Origin: JBCBWG01 sp039186015
GTDB taxonomy: Bacteria; Pseudomonadota; Alphaproteobacteria; Rhizobiales; Hyphomicrobiaceae
Assembly: GCA_039186015.1 (NCBI GenBank)
Contig: JBCDAH010000003.1
Location: forward strand, 6,415 to 70,414
Direction of reading: 5' to 3'
Length of the DNA stretch: 64,000 bases
This document shows positions 16,333-25,572 of this stretch, one piece after another. The stretch's first letter is position 1; each line of letters begins with the position of its first letter. The position numbers and the translations under genes were made by a program. The notes beneath the pieces are model-generated. The model saw only the letters and a list, made by a program, of their open reading frames with translations. It was not told the origin of the DNA and did no database searches.

Positions 16333-17073
16333 ATGCTGCGTGAGATCGTGCTTGACACCGAAACGACGGGACTGAGTGCCAACGACGGTGACCGACTTGT
16401 CGAGGTTGGTTGCGTCGAGTTACACGATCGCGTGCCGACCGGTGTCGAATTCCACCGCTTTATCAACCCTCAAGGTAAGCCAGTTCATCCAGATGCTGAG
16501 CAAGTTCACGGCATTTCCAGTGCGTTCCTCGAGGACAAGCCCGTGTTTGCTGACGTCGTCGAAGACTTCATAGATTTTCTCGCGGATTCGACGTTGGTCA
16601 TTCACAATGCGCCGTTCGACATCGGCTTTATTAATATGGAGCTGGGGCGTCTCGACCGGGAACCGATCCCGGGGCACCGTGTGGTCGATACTCTGGCGCT
16701 CGCCCGCAGAAAACATCCGGCCGGGCCAAATTCACTCGACGCGCTTTGTAAGCGGTATGGCATCGATAACTCTGTGCGCACCAAACACGGCGCGATTGTC
16801 GACTCCCTGCTGCTGGCCGAGGTCTACATTGAACTGCTGGGAATTCGCCAGACGTCGCTGGGGCTGGAACCTGCAGCTGCTGCTCCGTCCCACTTCGGAA
16901 GAGACGGAGCGCCGGCGGTGTCAGCCGGCGTGGTTGCGCCGCGTCCTCGCAGCCTTCCATCGCGGCTATCAGCGGAAGACCTGGCAAATCATGCAAAGTT
17001 CGTCGATACCTTGGGCCCGAACCCGGTATGGCGGTCATTCGGCCGCGGCAACGGCAACATTGGCGGCACTTGA
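16333..17073 (+). CDS. dnaQ: DNA polymerase III epsilon subunit (3'-5' proofreading exonuclease)
   Basis: DnaQ proofreads newly copied DNA in the Pol III core. The DEDDh exonuclease motifs are visible: VLDTETTGL (residues about 5-13, catalytic D and E), HNAPFDIGFINMEL (motif II), and the C-terminal KHGAIVDSLLLAEVY (motif III His and Asp). The 246 residues match the usual length; the variable C-terminal tail would contact the alpha subunit. It ends the PPSR-maf-coaE-dnaQ run transcribed away from the putative origin. Confidence 0.96.
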   Translation: MLREIVLDTETTGLSANDGDRLVEVGCVELHDRVPTGVEFHRFINPQGKPVHPDAEQVHGISSAFLEDKPVFADVVEDFIDFLADSTLVIHNAPFDIGFINMELGRLDREPIPGHRVVDTLALARRKHPAGPNSLDALCKRYGIDNSVRTKHGAIVDSLLLAEVYIELLGIRQTSLGLEPAAAAPSHFGRDGAPAVSAGVVAPRPRSLPSRLSAEDLANHAKFVDTLGPNPVWRSFGRGNGNIGGT

Positions 17074-17204
17074 TGTGCACAGTCGCGGCCTGGGAACCGT
17101 CCTGCAAGGATAGCCTGCGCTCAAGCCGCGAGCCGGCGAACAGCGGCATTTAAAGATTCTGTAGTCGCGGCCTTGATTGTGGATCTGATTTTGAGCGGAG
17201 AGCT

Positions 17205-17717
17205 TTAGTTTTCTGCCGCTGCAGTCTGGACGGAACCGGCCCGTTTGCGCTGCAGATAGAGTTGGCCGAAGTCAACGGGATCAAGTAGCAGCGGCTCGAA
17301 ACCGCCTTCACGGGTCAGATCCGCGACGATCCGGCGGAGAAACGGGAACAACAATGCAGGGCAGTTAACCAGAAGGAACGGTTCGAGGGCGTCCTGTGGC
17401 AGATTCTCAATCTGGAACAAGCCGCCATAGATGAGTTCAAGCTGGTAAACGGCACGCTCCGTGCCCTTGGCTGATGCGGTAAAGTCGATCTGGACCTCAA
17501 ACAGGCCGTCTTGGACACGTCTAGCGTTCACGTTGACTTCAATGGTCAGTTTTGTGTCCTCGGGCGGTCCTTCCAGGATCCGCTTGACCTGCGGATTCTC
17601 AAACGAAAGATCCTTGATGTACTGCGTCATGACCTGGGCGCGAAAGCCAGAGTCCTCTGGTGTGGCACCTTCGGCGGATTCGGGGCTTGTTGCGTTTCCG
17701 TTTGGTGTGTCGGTCAT
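17205..17717 (-). CDS. secB: Protein-export chaperone SecB
   Basis: SecB is a tetrameric cytoplasmic chaperone that keeps preproteins unfolded and hands them to SecA. The 170-residue sequence has QYIKDLSFENPQ near residue 32, VNVNARRVQDGLFEV, YGGLFQIENLPQDALEPFLLV and CPALLFPFLRRIVADLTREGGF. Length is normal with a slightly extended N-terminus. It is convergent with dnaQ and divergent neighbours are absent; fxsA lies 71 bp upstream on the same strand. Confidence 0.96.
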   Translation of the reverse strand: MTDTPNGNATSPESAEGATPEDSGFRAQVMTQYIKDLSFENPQVKRILEGPPEDTKLTIEVNVNARRVQDGLFEVQIDFTASAKGTERAVYQLELIYGGLFQIENLPQDALEPFLLVNCPALLFPFLRRIVADLTREGGFEPLLLDPVDFGQLYLQRKRAGSVQTAAAEN

Positions 17718-17788
17718 GGTTGTCTACCCGATCGGTTAAGATCGGCGGTCGCTACCACGGTCGCTGCTTTGGTGCAAATCGATGAGTC

Positions 17789-18331
17789 TCAGCGCTTGGG
17801 ACGCCTGCGATTTGGATCAATGGTGCGGTCTCCGAGGTGCTCGTATTCGCCGTCGATGACCGGTCCGGCGCCAGGTTTATCGCGGCCTCGGTGCGATCCG
17901 GAAAAGTCCGACGATTGCGGCGCATCAGGCCCGTCAGTCTGGCCTGAGCGAAAAACATGAAATCGAACATTTTTCGATGTCATGAGCCTATGGACACCCC
18001 AGCGGCGGATCAGATGCCGAATTTGAGGCACCAACAGCAGCAAACCAATGCCGTCTGTGATGACACCCGGCGTCAGTAGAAAAGCGCCGGCGACAAGCAG
18101 GAACATGCCGTCGATTATAGGCTCAACCGGCGGCTCGCCCCGAGCGGTCGCCTGCGACACGCGGTTCAACGTCTCAAGCCCTTGTTGCTGCAAGACGGCT
18201 GTGCCGACCACGGCCGTCAACAGGATAAGCCCAATGGTCGGCCAGAATCCCAGCCAACTCCCAAGCTGGATCAGCAACGCGAGTTCGATAATCGGGACGG
18301 CCACGAAAATCAGCACTAGAGCGAAGCGCAT
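17789..18331 (-). CDS. fxsA: FxsA family membrane protein
   Basis: FxsA (suppressor of F exclusion) is a small inner membrane protein of unknown biochemical role. The 180-residue protein starts with the typical hydrophobic stretch MRFALVLIFVAVPIIELALL and continues with GSWLGFWPTIGLILLTAVVG, then LLLVAGAFLLTPGVITDGIGLLLLVPQIR (written here as AGAFLLTPGVITDGIGLLLL). The C-terminal third is hydrophilic and variable. The FxsA - SecB - Tim44-like neighbourhood is conserved in alphaproteobacteria. Confidence 0.9.
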   Translation of the reverse strand: MRFALVLIFVAVPIIELALLIQLGSWLGFWPTIGLILLTAVVGTAVLQQQGLETLNRVSQATARGEPPVEPIIDGMFLLVAGAFLLTPGVITDGIGLLLLVPQIRHLIRRWGVHRLMTSKNVRFHVFRSGQTDGPDAPQSSDFSGSHRGRDKPGAGPVIDGEYEHLGDRTIDPNRRRPKR

Positions 18332-18561
18332 GTCAGTCCCTCAGTCTGCTCGATAGAAACCGTTTTGGGGCCGCCAACGTTGTAGTATGGGCAAAGACCG
18401 GCGGCGGCGAGTTGGCATGGACCTAGAGTTGACCTAAGGTGCCTAAGAATTCGGACGCGATGGCGACGGCGATGATAATTCGCTGCTGGGGCCGTAGATC
18501 ACATCGCGCTGCCTTCCTACATGTGCACATATCGCTCTTTCGCGGCAGGAAAGCCAGAACC

Positions 18562-19296
18562 ATGGGGAATATCGATCTTCTCACTCTCATCGCACTGGTG
18601 ATCGCAGTTATTGCGATTCTCAAGTTGCGGAGTGTCCTTGGCCGCCGTACGAGCGACGATGAGGCACGTATTGATCGTCGTATACGTGCGCGAGAGGCAC
18701 AGGAACGCGCTGCTGCTGCTGGCGAAAAAGTCGTCACGCTCCCAGGCCGTACTAACGATGGTGATGGGCCATCAGCGGACTCGAATGCCGATCGCGAGGC
18801 AATCAGAGAGCGTATTGAGACGTTCGCCGGCGATGACCGACAGTTGAACAGCTCCCTCATGGATATTGCCGGCGTTGAGCCTTCGTTCGACCCTGAGCAC
18901 TTCATGAGTGGGGCTAAGCAGGCCTACGAAATGATCGTCATGGCGTTTGCCGAGGGCAATCAGCGGCTGTTGCGCGATCTTCTGAGTGCTGATGTTTTTG
19001 AGGGTTTCTCGGAAGCGATATCTGATCGTGAAGCAGCCGGCCAGCAAGTCGACCAGAGCTTTGTCGGCATTAACTCCGCCAAAATGATCGAGGCGGAGCT
19101 GAAGGACGGGCATCTGGCCAATCTGACCGTGAAGTTCGTCTGCCAATTGATCTCGGCAACCCGCGATCGCGATGGCGAGGTTCTATCGGGAGATCCGCAA
19201 CGCGTTCAGGAAGTCACCGATGTTTGGACGTTCTCGCGCGATCTGAGGTCGAACGATCCCAACTGGAGGCTGATCGGAACGCAATCGCCGAACTAG
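18562..19296 (+). CDS. Tim44-like domain protein
   Basis: Related to the C-terminal domain of mitochondrial import factor Tim44. From the ATG at 18562 (MGNIDLLTLIALVIAVIAIL), preceded by AGGAAAG, it has 244 residues: one N-terminal transmembrane helix, a charged linker, and the Tim44/MBA1-type domain (FDPEHFMSGAKQAYEMIVMA, FAEGNQRLLRDLLS, VTDVWTFSRDLRSNDPNWRL). A longer frame exists upstream but has no membrane-helix start. Alphaproteobacterial TimA-like proteins are membrane-associated; the function in bacteria is unsettled. It is followed by mltA after 37 bp. Confidence 0.9.
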   Translation: MGNIDLLTLIALVIAVIAILKLRSVLGRRTSDDEARIDRRIRAREAQERAAAAGEKVVTLPGRTNDGDGPSADSNADREAIRERIETFAGDDRQLNSSLMDIAGVEPSFDPEHFMSGAKQAYEMIVMAFAEGNQRLLRDLLSADVFEGFSEAISDREAAGQQVDQSFVGINSAKMIEAELKDGHLANLTVKFVCQLISATRDRDGEVLSGDPQRVQEVTDVWTFSRDLRSNDPNWRLIGTQSPN

Positions 19297-19333
19297 CCGC
19301 TGTTTGCGTGATGTCAATGGCGGGCGCGAACCC

Positions 19334-20455
19334 ATGACCGCTGTCCGCTTGGAGCCGATTGATTATCCAGATGTCGCCGGGTGGTCGCATGACGATCATG
19401 CTGCGGCATTTGCCGTGTTTCAGAAATGTGCTGAGGTCCTGGGCCAGTTGGACCTGCCGCCTGATGTGTTTCCGGATTGGCTGGCGGCTGCGTCTTCAGC
19501 ATCCTGCGATTTGCCAGTGGATCTGAACACAGATCACGCGCGGGCATTTTTCGAACGCCATTTCTCTCCCTATCTGGTCAAGGCAACAACGGCAGACCAG
19601 GAGGGACTACTGACGGGTTACTTCGAGCCGGAACTTAGAGCGTCAATGACGCAGTCGGATGCGTTTCCTGTCCCACTTTATGCGCGACCTCCGGATCTCG
19701 TTGACTGTATTCGCCCGGAAGAGCGCGGTGCGCGGAATGGACAGATGACCCACGCGCGCCGCGATGACTCTGCGCTGGTCCCCTATTGGACGCGTGCTGA
19801 AATCGAGCGCGGAGCAATCGCAGGTTACTGCCGTGTTATCTGCTATCTGAGTGATCCGGTGGACACATTTGTGCTCCATGTCCAGGGCTCGGGCGTTCTC
19901 AGTTTTGAAGACGGTCGCCGGCGTATGCGGGTGACCTATGACGGCAAGAATGGCCACCCGTACGTATCAGTCGGGCGGCTTCTGATTGATGAGGGTGAAT
20001 TTGACGCGTCGGAACTTACGTTGGATGTCTTGCTGACCTGGCTGCGGCAACATCCGGAGCGTGCTCGTAACTATATACAACGCAACCCGTCGTTTATCTT
20101 TTTCCGCGAGCTTTCCGCTGCAGGTGGTGTCGAGTCGCAGGACGCGTTGGGTGTACACCAACTCCCGCTTGTCTCTGGGCGATCTCTTGCGGTTGACGCA
20201 AGCTACATAGCGATTGGTACGCCAGTGTACGTTCTTGCGCCGGAACTGAAATTTGCTGACGGGCACACGGAGGCACGTGCGCTTGCGCGGCTGCTTATCG
20301 CCAGCGATGTCGGTTCGGCGATCCAAGGGCCACAACGCGGTGACCTGTTCTACGGCACGGGCAGCGAGGCCGGTCTTGCCGCTGGCCGAACGAAACACGC
20401 ATGCCGCTTTGTTGTCTTGGGCCCTCGTCACGATCACGGGAGCCAAAGCGTCTGA
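19334..20455 (+). CDS. mltA: MltA domain lytic murein transglycosylase
   Basis: MltA cleaves peptidoglycan between MurNAc and GlcNAc to give anhydro-muropeptides. The 373-residue protein has the MltA domain (LLTGYFEPELRAS, VLHVQGSGVLSFEDG) and a C-terminal 3D domain (SLAVDASYIAIGTPVYV, IASDVGSAIQGPQRGDLF, with the Asp residues expected for catalysis). Starting at the ATG at 19334 (MTAVRLEPIDYPDVAGW) I see no signal peptide or lipobox, unlike E. coli MltA; a TTG 10 codons earlier does not supply one. Its TGA overlaps the ATG of the smr gene by one base. Confidence 0.9.
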   Translation: MTAVRLEPIDYPDVAGWSHDDHAAAFAVFQKCAEVLGQLDLPPDVFPDWLAAASSASCDLPVDLNTDHARAFFERHFSPYLVKATTADQEGLLTGYFEPELRASMTQSDAFPVPLYARPPDLVDCIRPEERGARNGQMTHARRDDSALVPYWTRAEIERGAIAGYCRVICYLSDPVDTFVLHVQGSGVLSFEDGRRRMRVTYDGKNGHPYVSVGRLLIDEGEFDASELTLDVLLTWLRQHPERARNYIQRNPSFIFFRELSAAGGVESQDALGVHQLPLVSGRSLAVDASYIAIGTPVYVLAPELKFADGHTEARALARLLIASDVGSAIQGPQRGDLFYGTGSEAGLAAGRTKHACRFVVLGPRHDHGSQSV

Positions 20456-21096
20456 TGACGAAGCGGACCCGGAAAGCCAAAACACTCAGTCAGGAAGATC
20501 GTGCGCTGTGGCAGCTGGTCACCAGCGGTGTGAACCCCATGATCAACCATGCACGGGTGACAGGCTACGAGCCCACTGAGTCAGATATCGAGCTCAGCGG
20601 CCCATTGCCTGGAGTTGGCGGGTCACGCGATCAGGCATCTGCTGAGCGCAAACCGAAAACCAAGCCGGTTGTTGCCCCAGTGGCCCCTCGCGTTGATCCG
20701 GCCAGCGGCCGTCGCCATAAGCAGCAGCTTGCGGCATTCGATGAGAAGGCAGCGCGTCGCATCGGACGCGGCCGCGAGGCGATTGACGCGCGGATCGATC
20801 TCCACGGTTTGCGTCAGGATGAGGCGCATCACGCGCTGCGAGGGTTCCTGAATGGCGCGATTCGACGCGGCTTTCGGACGGTGCTGGTTATTACTGGCAA
20901 AGGGCGTGCGGATATAGACAACGTGCGAGGTGACGGGCAGGAACGCGGCATCCTGAAGCGCCAAGTGCCCGTTTGGTTATCAAGCCCTGATCTTGCGCAG
21001 ATCGTCATAAGTTTCACGACCGCTCACGTTCGCCACGGTGGTGAGGGCGCGCTTTACGTTCGGTTGCGGTCTCGGCGCAAGTTGCCACAACCCTAA
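20455..21096 (+). CDS. Smr domain protein
   Basis: The 213-residue protein ends in a Smr (small MutS-related) domain: the hallmark IDLHGLRQDEAHHAL near residue 119, VLVITGKGR, GILKRQVPVWLSSPDLAQIV, and a final HGGEGALYVRLRSRR. Smr domains are nucleases in several characterised proteins. The N-terminal 100 residues are Lys/Arg-rich and variable, with an alphaproteobacterial EDRALWQLVTSGVNPM segment. The start overlaps the mltA stop (TGATG), so the two are probably cotranslated. Confidence 0.9.
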   Translation: MTKRTRKAKTLSQEDRALWQLVTSGVNPMINHARVTGYEPTESDIELSGPLPGVGGSRDQASAERKPKTKPVVAPVAPRVDPASGRRHKQQLAAFDEKAARRIGRGREAIDARIDLHGLRQDEAHHALRGFLNGAIRRGFRTVLVITGKGRADIDNVRGDGQERGILKRQVPVWLSSPDLAQIVISFTTAHVRHGGEGALYVRLRSRRKLPQP

Positions 21097-21154
21097 ATCT
21101 CGCCTGACGGATGACGCAGTCGCCACGCCGCCGCTGGCAATCCCCGGCGTTAGA

Positions 21155-21673
21155 CTATGTGCAAGAGTTGATTGCGTTGATTGCCGCAGTCACGCCAAGC
21201 AGAGAGTACGTATCCTTCGTCTGCGTTCCGCTGTCTGATGTGGCTGTGACAGTCATAAACGAACCGCGTTTCATGGCGTTGACAAGCTTCAGCTCTTCGT
21301 TGGGATCGCTCACGAATGCTTTGTCGCCTTTGGAAAACAATGAGAACCTGGCATTGCCGATCTCAACCGTCACCGTGCTATCCGACTTGATCGCATAGCC
21401 CAGCTTGAGGCTGACCTCGGATTTGACACCGTCGCTCGGCCATGCGGAGACGTAGAAATAGGCGCTTTCGCGAGACACGCCCGTTGGCTCGGTCTCTTTC
21501 GGCTGCGACGTTGCGAAGCAGATGTCTCCGGGTGCGCCGCGGTGCTCAAACGTCTTCCAGTCTTTAAAGGTCGAAACCTCTTTCGTCGGCCCCTCGGATT
21601 GCGCATAGGCGACCGTGGACACCATGGCAAACGCGAGAATTGCGGCGGCGCTGGCGAAGCTACGGTTCCTCAT
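21155..21673 (-). CDS. Invasion-associated locus B (IalB) family secreted protein
   Basis: A 172-residue exported protein of the IalB family, widespread in alphaproteobacteria with no settled general function beyond a link to host-cell invasion in Bartonella. The first 25 residues are a signal peptide with a likely cleavage after VAYA. The mature part has FKDWKTF, a CFATSQPKE segment and a final Cys (NSCT), consistent with one disulfide, and the late KRGSFMTVTATSDSGTQTKDTYSL stretch (seen as MKRGSFMTV and DTYSLLG) typical of the family. It is convergent with smr. Confidence 0.85.
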   Translation of the reverse strand: MRNRSFASAAAILAFAMVSTVAYAQSEGPTKEVSTFKDWKTFEHRGAPGDICFATSQPKETEPTGVSRESAYFYVSAWPSDGVKSEVSLKLGYAIKSDSTVTVEIGNARFSLFSKGDKAFVSDPNEELKLVNAMKRGSFMTVTATSDSGTQTKDTYSLLGVTAAINAINSCT

Positions 21674-21776
21674 GAGTTGCCTACTCCTTCAGTCGTTATG
21701 CTCGCTGGGCTTCGTTTGCGCGACCTATATCGAATGTTGCAGGGAGATGTCACGGTATAAGTCGGTACAAGCCAAG

Positions 21777-22301
21777 TTATTCCGATCGTTTGGTGCCTAC
21801 GAGTTTCGGACCGCCCGAGATCATGGGGCGGTCGGCAAATCGCGCAAGCATACGTGTGCGATCATACATCACGATTGCCCCAGCCATTGCGACATTGATG
21901 CAGAACCGAGTTGGAATTTTGATCGTGTAGTCACATCGCTCAAGCAGCTCCGGTGACAGCGAACCGAGTTCCGGACCTAAGACATATGCAGCCTGCAGCG
22001 GATGACGGAAGCTCGGAAGGTCAATCGCATCATCGAGGAGTTCCACACCGACAACCTTGCAGCCTTCCGGAAGCTGCATGTTGTCGATGGCAGCCCAGTT
22101 GTAGTGTGGAAGGTGCGTCAAGCCCTTCGACGTGTCGGCCAGCCCCTCTGCCGATCGGTAATGTGCACCGATTGTAAACGTGAAGCTGGCGCCAAAGCCA
22201 TGGGCGCTGCGCATGAGGTTGCCCATGTTGAAGACTTTGGATATCCGCTCGGCGCCAATCGCAAAGTAGCCGCGAGCTGTCGGTGGCCAATTCTCCTTCA
22301 T
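21777..22301 (-). CDS. TrmH/SpoU family RNA 2'-O-methyltransferase
   Basis: This 174-residue SPOUT-fold enzyme methylates a ribose 2'-hydroxyl in RNA using SAM; the target RNA is not clear. The three family motifs are present: VFNMGNLMRSAHGFGA (motif 1 with Asn and Arg), AAYVLGPELGSLSPELLERC (motif 2, knot loop) and IKIPTRFCINVAMAGAIVMYD (motif 3; note FCINVA in place of the usual SLNVS). Length fits a stand-alone catalytic domain. It is divergent from the quinone reductase-like gene 61 bp away. Confidence 0.88.
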   Translation of the reverse strand: MKENWPPTARGYFAIGAERISKVFNMGNLMRSAHGFGASFTFTIGAHYRSAEGLADTSKGLTHLPHYNWAAIDNMQLPEGCKVVGVELLDDAIDLPSFRHPLQAAYVLGPELGSLSPELLERCDYTIKIPTRFCINVAMAGAIVMYDRTRMLARFADRPMISGGPKLVGTKRSE

Positions 22302-22362
22302 CGTCCTGTTCGCTTATTGTCTGCCTGTTACGTTTGGGTGTTCTGCCTGATTAGGAGGTCTC

Positions 22363-23340
22363 GTGAAAGCCGTTCTGTGTACGTCGCTCGACGGTCCGGA
22401 TGGTCTCGTCATGTCCGATCTACCGACACCAAAGCCCACAGCGAACCAAGTGATTGTCCGCGTCGAAGCCGTCGGCCTGAACTTCATGGATACGCTGATA
22501 ACGCGCGGGGCCTATCAGGACAAACCGGATCTTCCGTTTTCTCCCGGCGGCGAAGTGGCTGGCCACGTATGCGAAGTCGAGCGTGACGTCGTCGGGTTCG
22601 CAGTCGGTGACCGCGTCTCAGCGTATGTGGGATGGGGCGGCGCTCGGGAATTGCTGGCAGTCGATGTCGAGAGACTGGTGCCGATCCCCGCTGCAGTTGG
22701 AGCGGAGATGGCTGCCGGTCTCAACATTACCTATGGGACGGCCATGCACGGGCTTCTCGACCGTGCGACGGTTCAGCCCGCAGAGACGGTGGTTGTTCTG
22801 GGCGCGAGTGGAGGCGCAGGACTGGCAGCGGTCGAAGTGGCAACGTTGATCGGTGCGCGCGTTATCGCTGTTGGAACATCTGAGGCGAAGCTGGCGGCTT
22901 GCCGGGATCGAGGTGCGGAAATCCTGGTTGCGGATCGAGGGGACGGCGATCTTAAGGTGCGGCTTCGCGACGTTGCGGAGGGTAATGGACCGGACGTCAT
23001 CTACGATTGTGTTGGGGGAGCGTTTGCGGAGCAGGCGCTGCGTGCGCTTGCGTGGGGCGGGCGCTATCTCGTGGTTGGGTTTGCAGCTGGCGACATCCCG
23101 AAGTTGCCCATGAACATTGTGCTGCTTAAGGGCTGCGACATTTTGGGGGTTTCTTGGGGCCAGGCCACGCAACGATCGCCAGCGACGCATCGGGCGCACA
23201 TGGAGATGGTGTTTCGGTGGGTTGAGAGCGGCCGTTTGAAACCGCATGTTCATGCTGTACTGCCGCTGGATCAGGCCGCAGAAGCGATCCAATCGATTGC
23301 CGACCGGAAGATTACAGGCAAGCTGATCCTCCGGCCGTGA
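22363..23340 (+). CDS. NADPH:quinone oxidoreductase-like zinc-independent MDR protein
   Basis: A 325-residue medium-chain dehydrogenase/reductase. The GroES-like part includes VEAVGLNFMDTLITRGAYQ and PFSPGGEVAGHV; the nucleotide-binding motif is VLGASGGAGLAAVEVATLIG near residue 145. The zinc-binding cysteines of alcohol dehydrogenases are absent, which places it in the quinone reductase group. The GTG start at 22363 follows AGGAGG by 6 bases. The substrate is unknown. The frameshifted short-chain dehydrogenase follows 54 bp downstream, suggesting a small redox operon. Confidence 0.9.
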   Translation: MKAVLCTSLDGPDGLVMSDLPTPKPTANQVIVRVEAVGLNFMDTLITRGAYQDKPDLPFSPGGEVAGHVCEVERDVVGFAVGDRVSAYVGWGGARELLAVDVERLVPIPAAVGAEMAAGLNITYGTAMHGLLDRATVQPAETVVVLGASGGAGLAAVEVATLIGARVIAVGTSEAKLAACRDRGAEILVADRGDGDLKVRLRDVAEGNGPDVIYDCVGGAFAEQALRALAWGGRYLVVGFAAGDIPKLPMNIVLLKGCDILGVSWGQATQRSPATHRAHMEMVFRWVESGRLKPHVHAVLPLDQAAEAIQSIADRKITGKLILRP

Positions 23341-23394
23341 CAAGCGTTCCGCTGGCCCCTATTGCGTGAGACAGGACCGAAAGGGAAGCATGAC

Positions 23395-24179
23395 ATGGAT
23401 TTGAATGAGAGCGTTTCAGCAATTGTAACGGGCGGTGCATCGGGTCTCGGCGCAGCCTCGGCGCGGCGCCTTGCCAGCGAAGGTGCGCGGGTGGCGATCT
23501 TCGACCTTAACGAAGCGGCCGGGCAAGCGATCGCCGAAGAAATTGGCGGAAGCTTTCATCGCTGCGACGTAACGGATGAGGCTCAGGTGGATGAAGCTTT
23601 GTCAGGCGCAAGAGCGCGGAACGGACAAGAGCGCATACTGATTAATTGCGCTGGTATTGTCGCCGGGAAGCGTATGGTGCGTAAGGACCGGGATACCGGA
23701 GCGGTATCCGCGCACGACGTTGCAACGTTCGCCCGGACGATATCCGTGAATCTGGTCGGGACGTTCTCCATGATCGCAAAATGCGCGGCGGGCATGACCA
23801 CGTTGGAACCTGTCGGGCCTATAACGAGCGTGGTGTTATCGTGACCACGTCATCGGTTGCGGCAGAGGACGGTCAGATCGGCCAGGCCGCCTATTCGGCG
23901 TCCAAGGGTGGGATCAAGGCGATGACGCTGCCAATTGCACGCGAATTGTCGAAGGACGGAATCCGCGTGATGACCATTCTGCCGGGCCTCTTCGAAACCC
24001 CTATGTTTGATGGGCTTCCCGACGACGCAAAACAGAGCCTGGCTGCGACGGTACCGTTTCCGTCCCGACTCGGTTCGCCTACGGAATATGCCAGTTTGGT
24101 TCATCACATTTGTGTCAATCCGATGCTGAATGGAGAGGCGATCCGCCTTGATGGCGCCATTCGACTGGCACCACGATAA
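23395..24179 (+). pseudogene. Short-chain dehydrogenase (3-hydroxyacyl-CoA dehydrogenase-like), frameshifted
   Basis: Two overlapping frames together make one classical SDR. The first (23395-23844) carries VTGGASGLGAASARRLASEG (cofactor motif), FHRCDVTDEAQ and LINCAGIV. The second picks up at about 23829 with NERGVIVTTSSVAAEDGQIG, the catalytic YSASKGG, and ends DGAIRLAPR. The break falls near 23815-23828, where the sequence GGGCCTATAAC would read through as G-P-Y-N if it had one more C. The whole resembles HSD17B10-type 3-hydroxyacyl-CoA dehydrogenases. Catalytic Ser, Tyr and Lys are all intact in the second frame, so this is a recent mutation or a sequencing error. Confidence 0.85.
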
Positions 24180-24314
24180 GTATTCAGCGGTTTCAGGCGG
24201 TGAGTGAGCAGATTTTCAGCTCACGTAAGCTGTTTAGTTTGTTGAGATTCCAGCTTGAAATCCCTGTCGCTTGCATTAAGGCTTTGAAGGAGTTGGGGGC
24301 CTGGATTAGGTGCG

Positions 24315-25430
24315 ATGTCCAGAGTTGGCGAAAGTGTATTGCGGCTTATGCATGGTGTGTCGAGACTGCATTTTAGTGCTGCGTTATCCGTCGGTTTGGT
24401 CGCTGTCTTAGCCGTGCATGCTACGGTGGTTGCTTGGCATGTCGGTGTGTCGGGAAGCAATGCCAACAAATCCGCCTCGCATGTTACGGAAGAGCGCTTG
24501 CTAAATGACGGCTGGCTGCGCGACGTACGCCGCCAGTTTTCGCGACAGCGTTCCCGACGTCCAATTCTGAACCGCGAGTGGCGGAGCAGCCTTGGCGGAG
24601 CATCTCCCTGGTCTTGGCTGGACTCCGGATCCTCGCACCGGTCGCCTAATGCATCGGTGCCCTATCGCACACTCTGCGTCAGAATGTGCGACGGGTACTA
24701 CTTTCCAATCAGCGCATCGACAAAGCGTTGGAGATTCCGGAAAGACGCGCGCGCTTGTGCTTCGCGGTGCGGTGCGCCAACACGGCTGTTCTACTACCCG
24801 GTCAACGCGGATCCCTCTCAGATGGTCGATCTGTCGGGTCGCGCCTATGCGAAACTGCCAACGGCGTTTCTCTATCGCACCGCATACAACAGCGGTTGCA
24901 AGTGTCGCGCGAACCCTTGGGAAGCGGCGGCCAAGAAGCGGCATGAGATGTACGCGCTTCAGCGTGAGCGACGGAAGGCCCGCCGCGATCGTCAAAAACG
25001 CCGTGAGCTGACGCGGAAGATTCGCGATATGAAGGTGTCGTTGAGAGAGGCTAAGCGTGCTGAGCGCGCTGAGTCGCGGGCGATCACCAAGCGCGCTCTC
25101 GATACAGCTTCTGCCTCAGCGCTTGCGGATCGCGTCGACAAGTATCTCGTGACACGACCGCCGGCCATGTCTGTTTATGTCGGGCGCTCCGATCGACGTC
25201 GGCGGGGGTACTATGACGACGGGCCGACACCGCGCGTCGCACCGCCGAGCAATCCCTTCTTCGCTCAGCCGAAAGATGCACCGCGTGCCCGCCGCTTTCG
25301 TCCGCCGATGGCGCTTGGTGCCACGCGTCGGCGATCAGACAGCCAGCGGCGCCGTGTCAACCGGCGGTCAACGGGTTATCGCTCAAACCGCAACAGGTCC
25401 TGGCGCAATCGCGCATTCTCAAAAGACTGA
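24315..25430 (+). CDS. DUF2865 domain secreted protein (first of two)
   Basis: A 371-residue protein of unknown function. A hydrophobic N-terminal segment (about 13-43) could be a signal peptide or anchor. The DUF2865-like core (about 115-215) is YRTLCVRMCDGYYFPISAST, a second Cys pair (CASRCGA), VDLSGRAYAKLPTAFLYRT and CKCRANPW, giving six conserved cysteines. The rest is extremely Arg/Lys/Ser-rich, including a coiled-coil-like KRHEMYALQRERRKARRDRQ stretch. A paralogue follows 142 bp downstream. The cysteines and export signal suggest a disulfide-bonded periplasmic protein. Confidence 0.8.
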   Translation: MSRVGESVLRLMHGVSRLHFSAALSVGLVAVLAVHATVVAWHVGVSGSNANKSASHVTEERLLNDGWLRDVRRQFSRQRSRRPILNREWRSSLGGASPWSWLDSGSSHRSPNASVPYRTLCVRMCDGYYFPISASTKRWRFRKDARACASRCGAPTRLFYYPVNADPSQMVDLSGRAYAKLPTAFLYRTAYNSGCKCRANPWEAAAKKRHEMYALQRERRKARRDRQKRRELTRKIRDMKVSLREAKRAERAESRAITKRALDTASASALADRVDKYLVTRPPAMSVYVGRSDRRRRGYYDDGPTPRVAPPSNPFFAQPKDAPRARRFRPPMALGATRRRSDSQRRRVNRRSTGYRSNRNRSWRNRAFSKD

Positions 25431-25572
25431 ACTTCTGAACACGGCTTGCCGGCCGATCTCAGTCGCCAGATTTGTGACGCTACGCTCGAAATGAGCTGGG
25501 TGTTGGGAATTTGTTTGCCAAACTTTGCTTTTCTGATCCGGCGCGTCGGAGTTCGTTGCGCGATGGTTTGTT

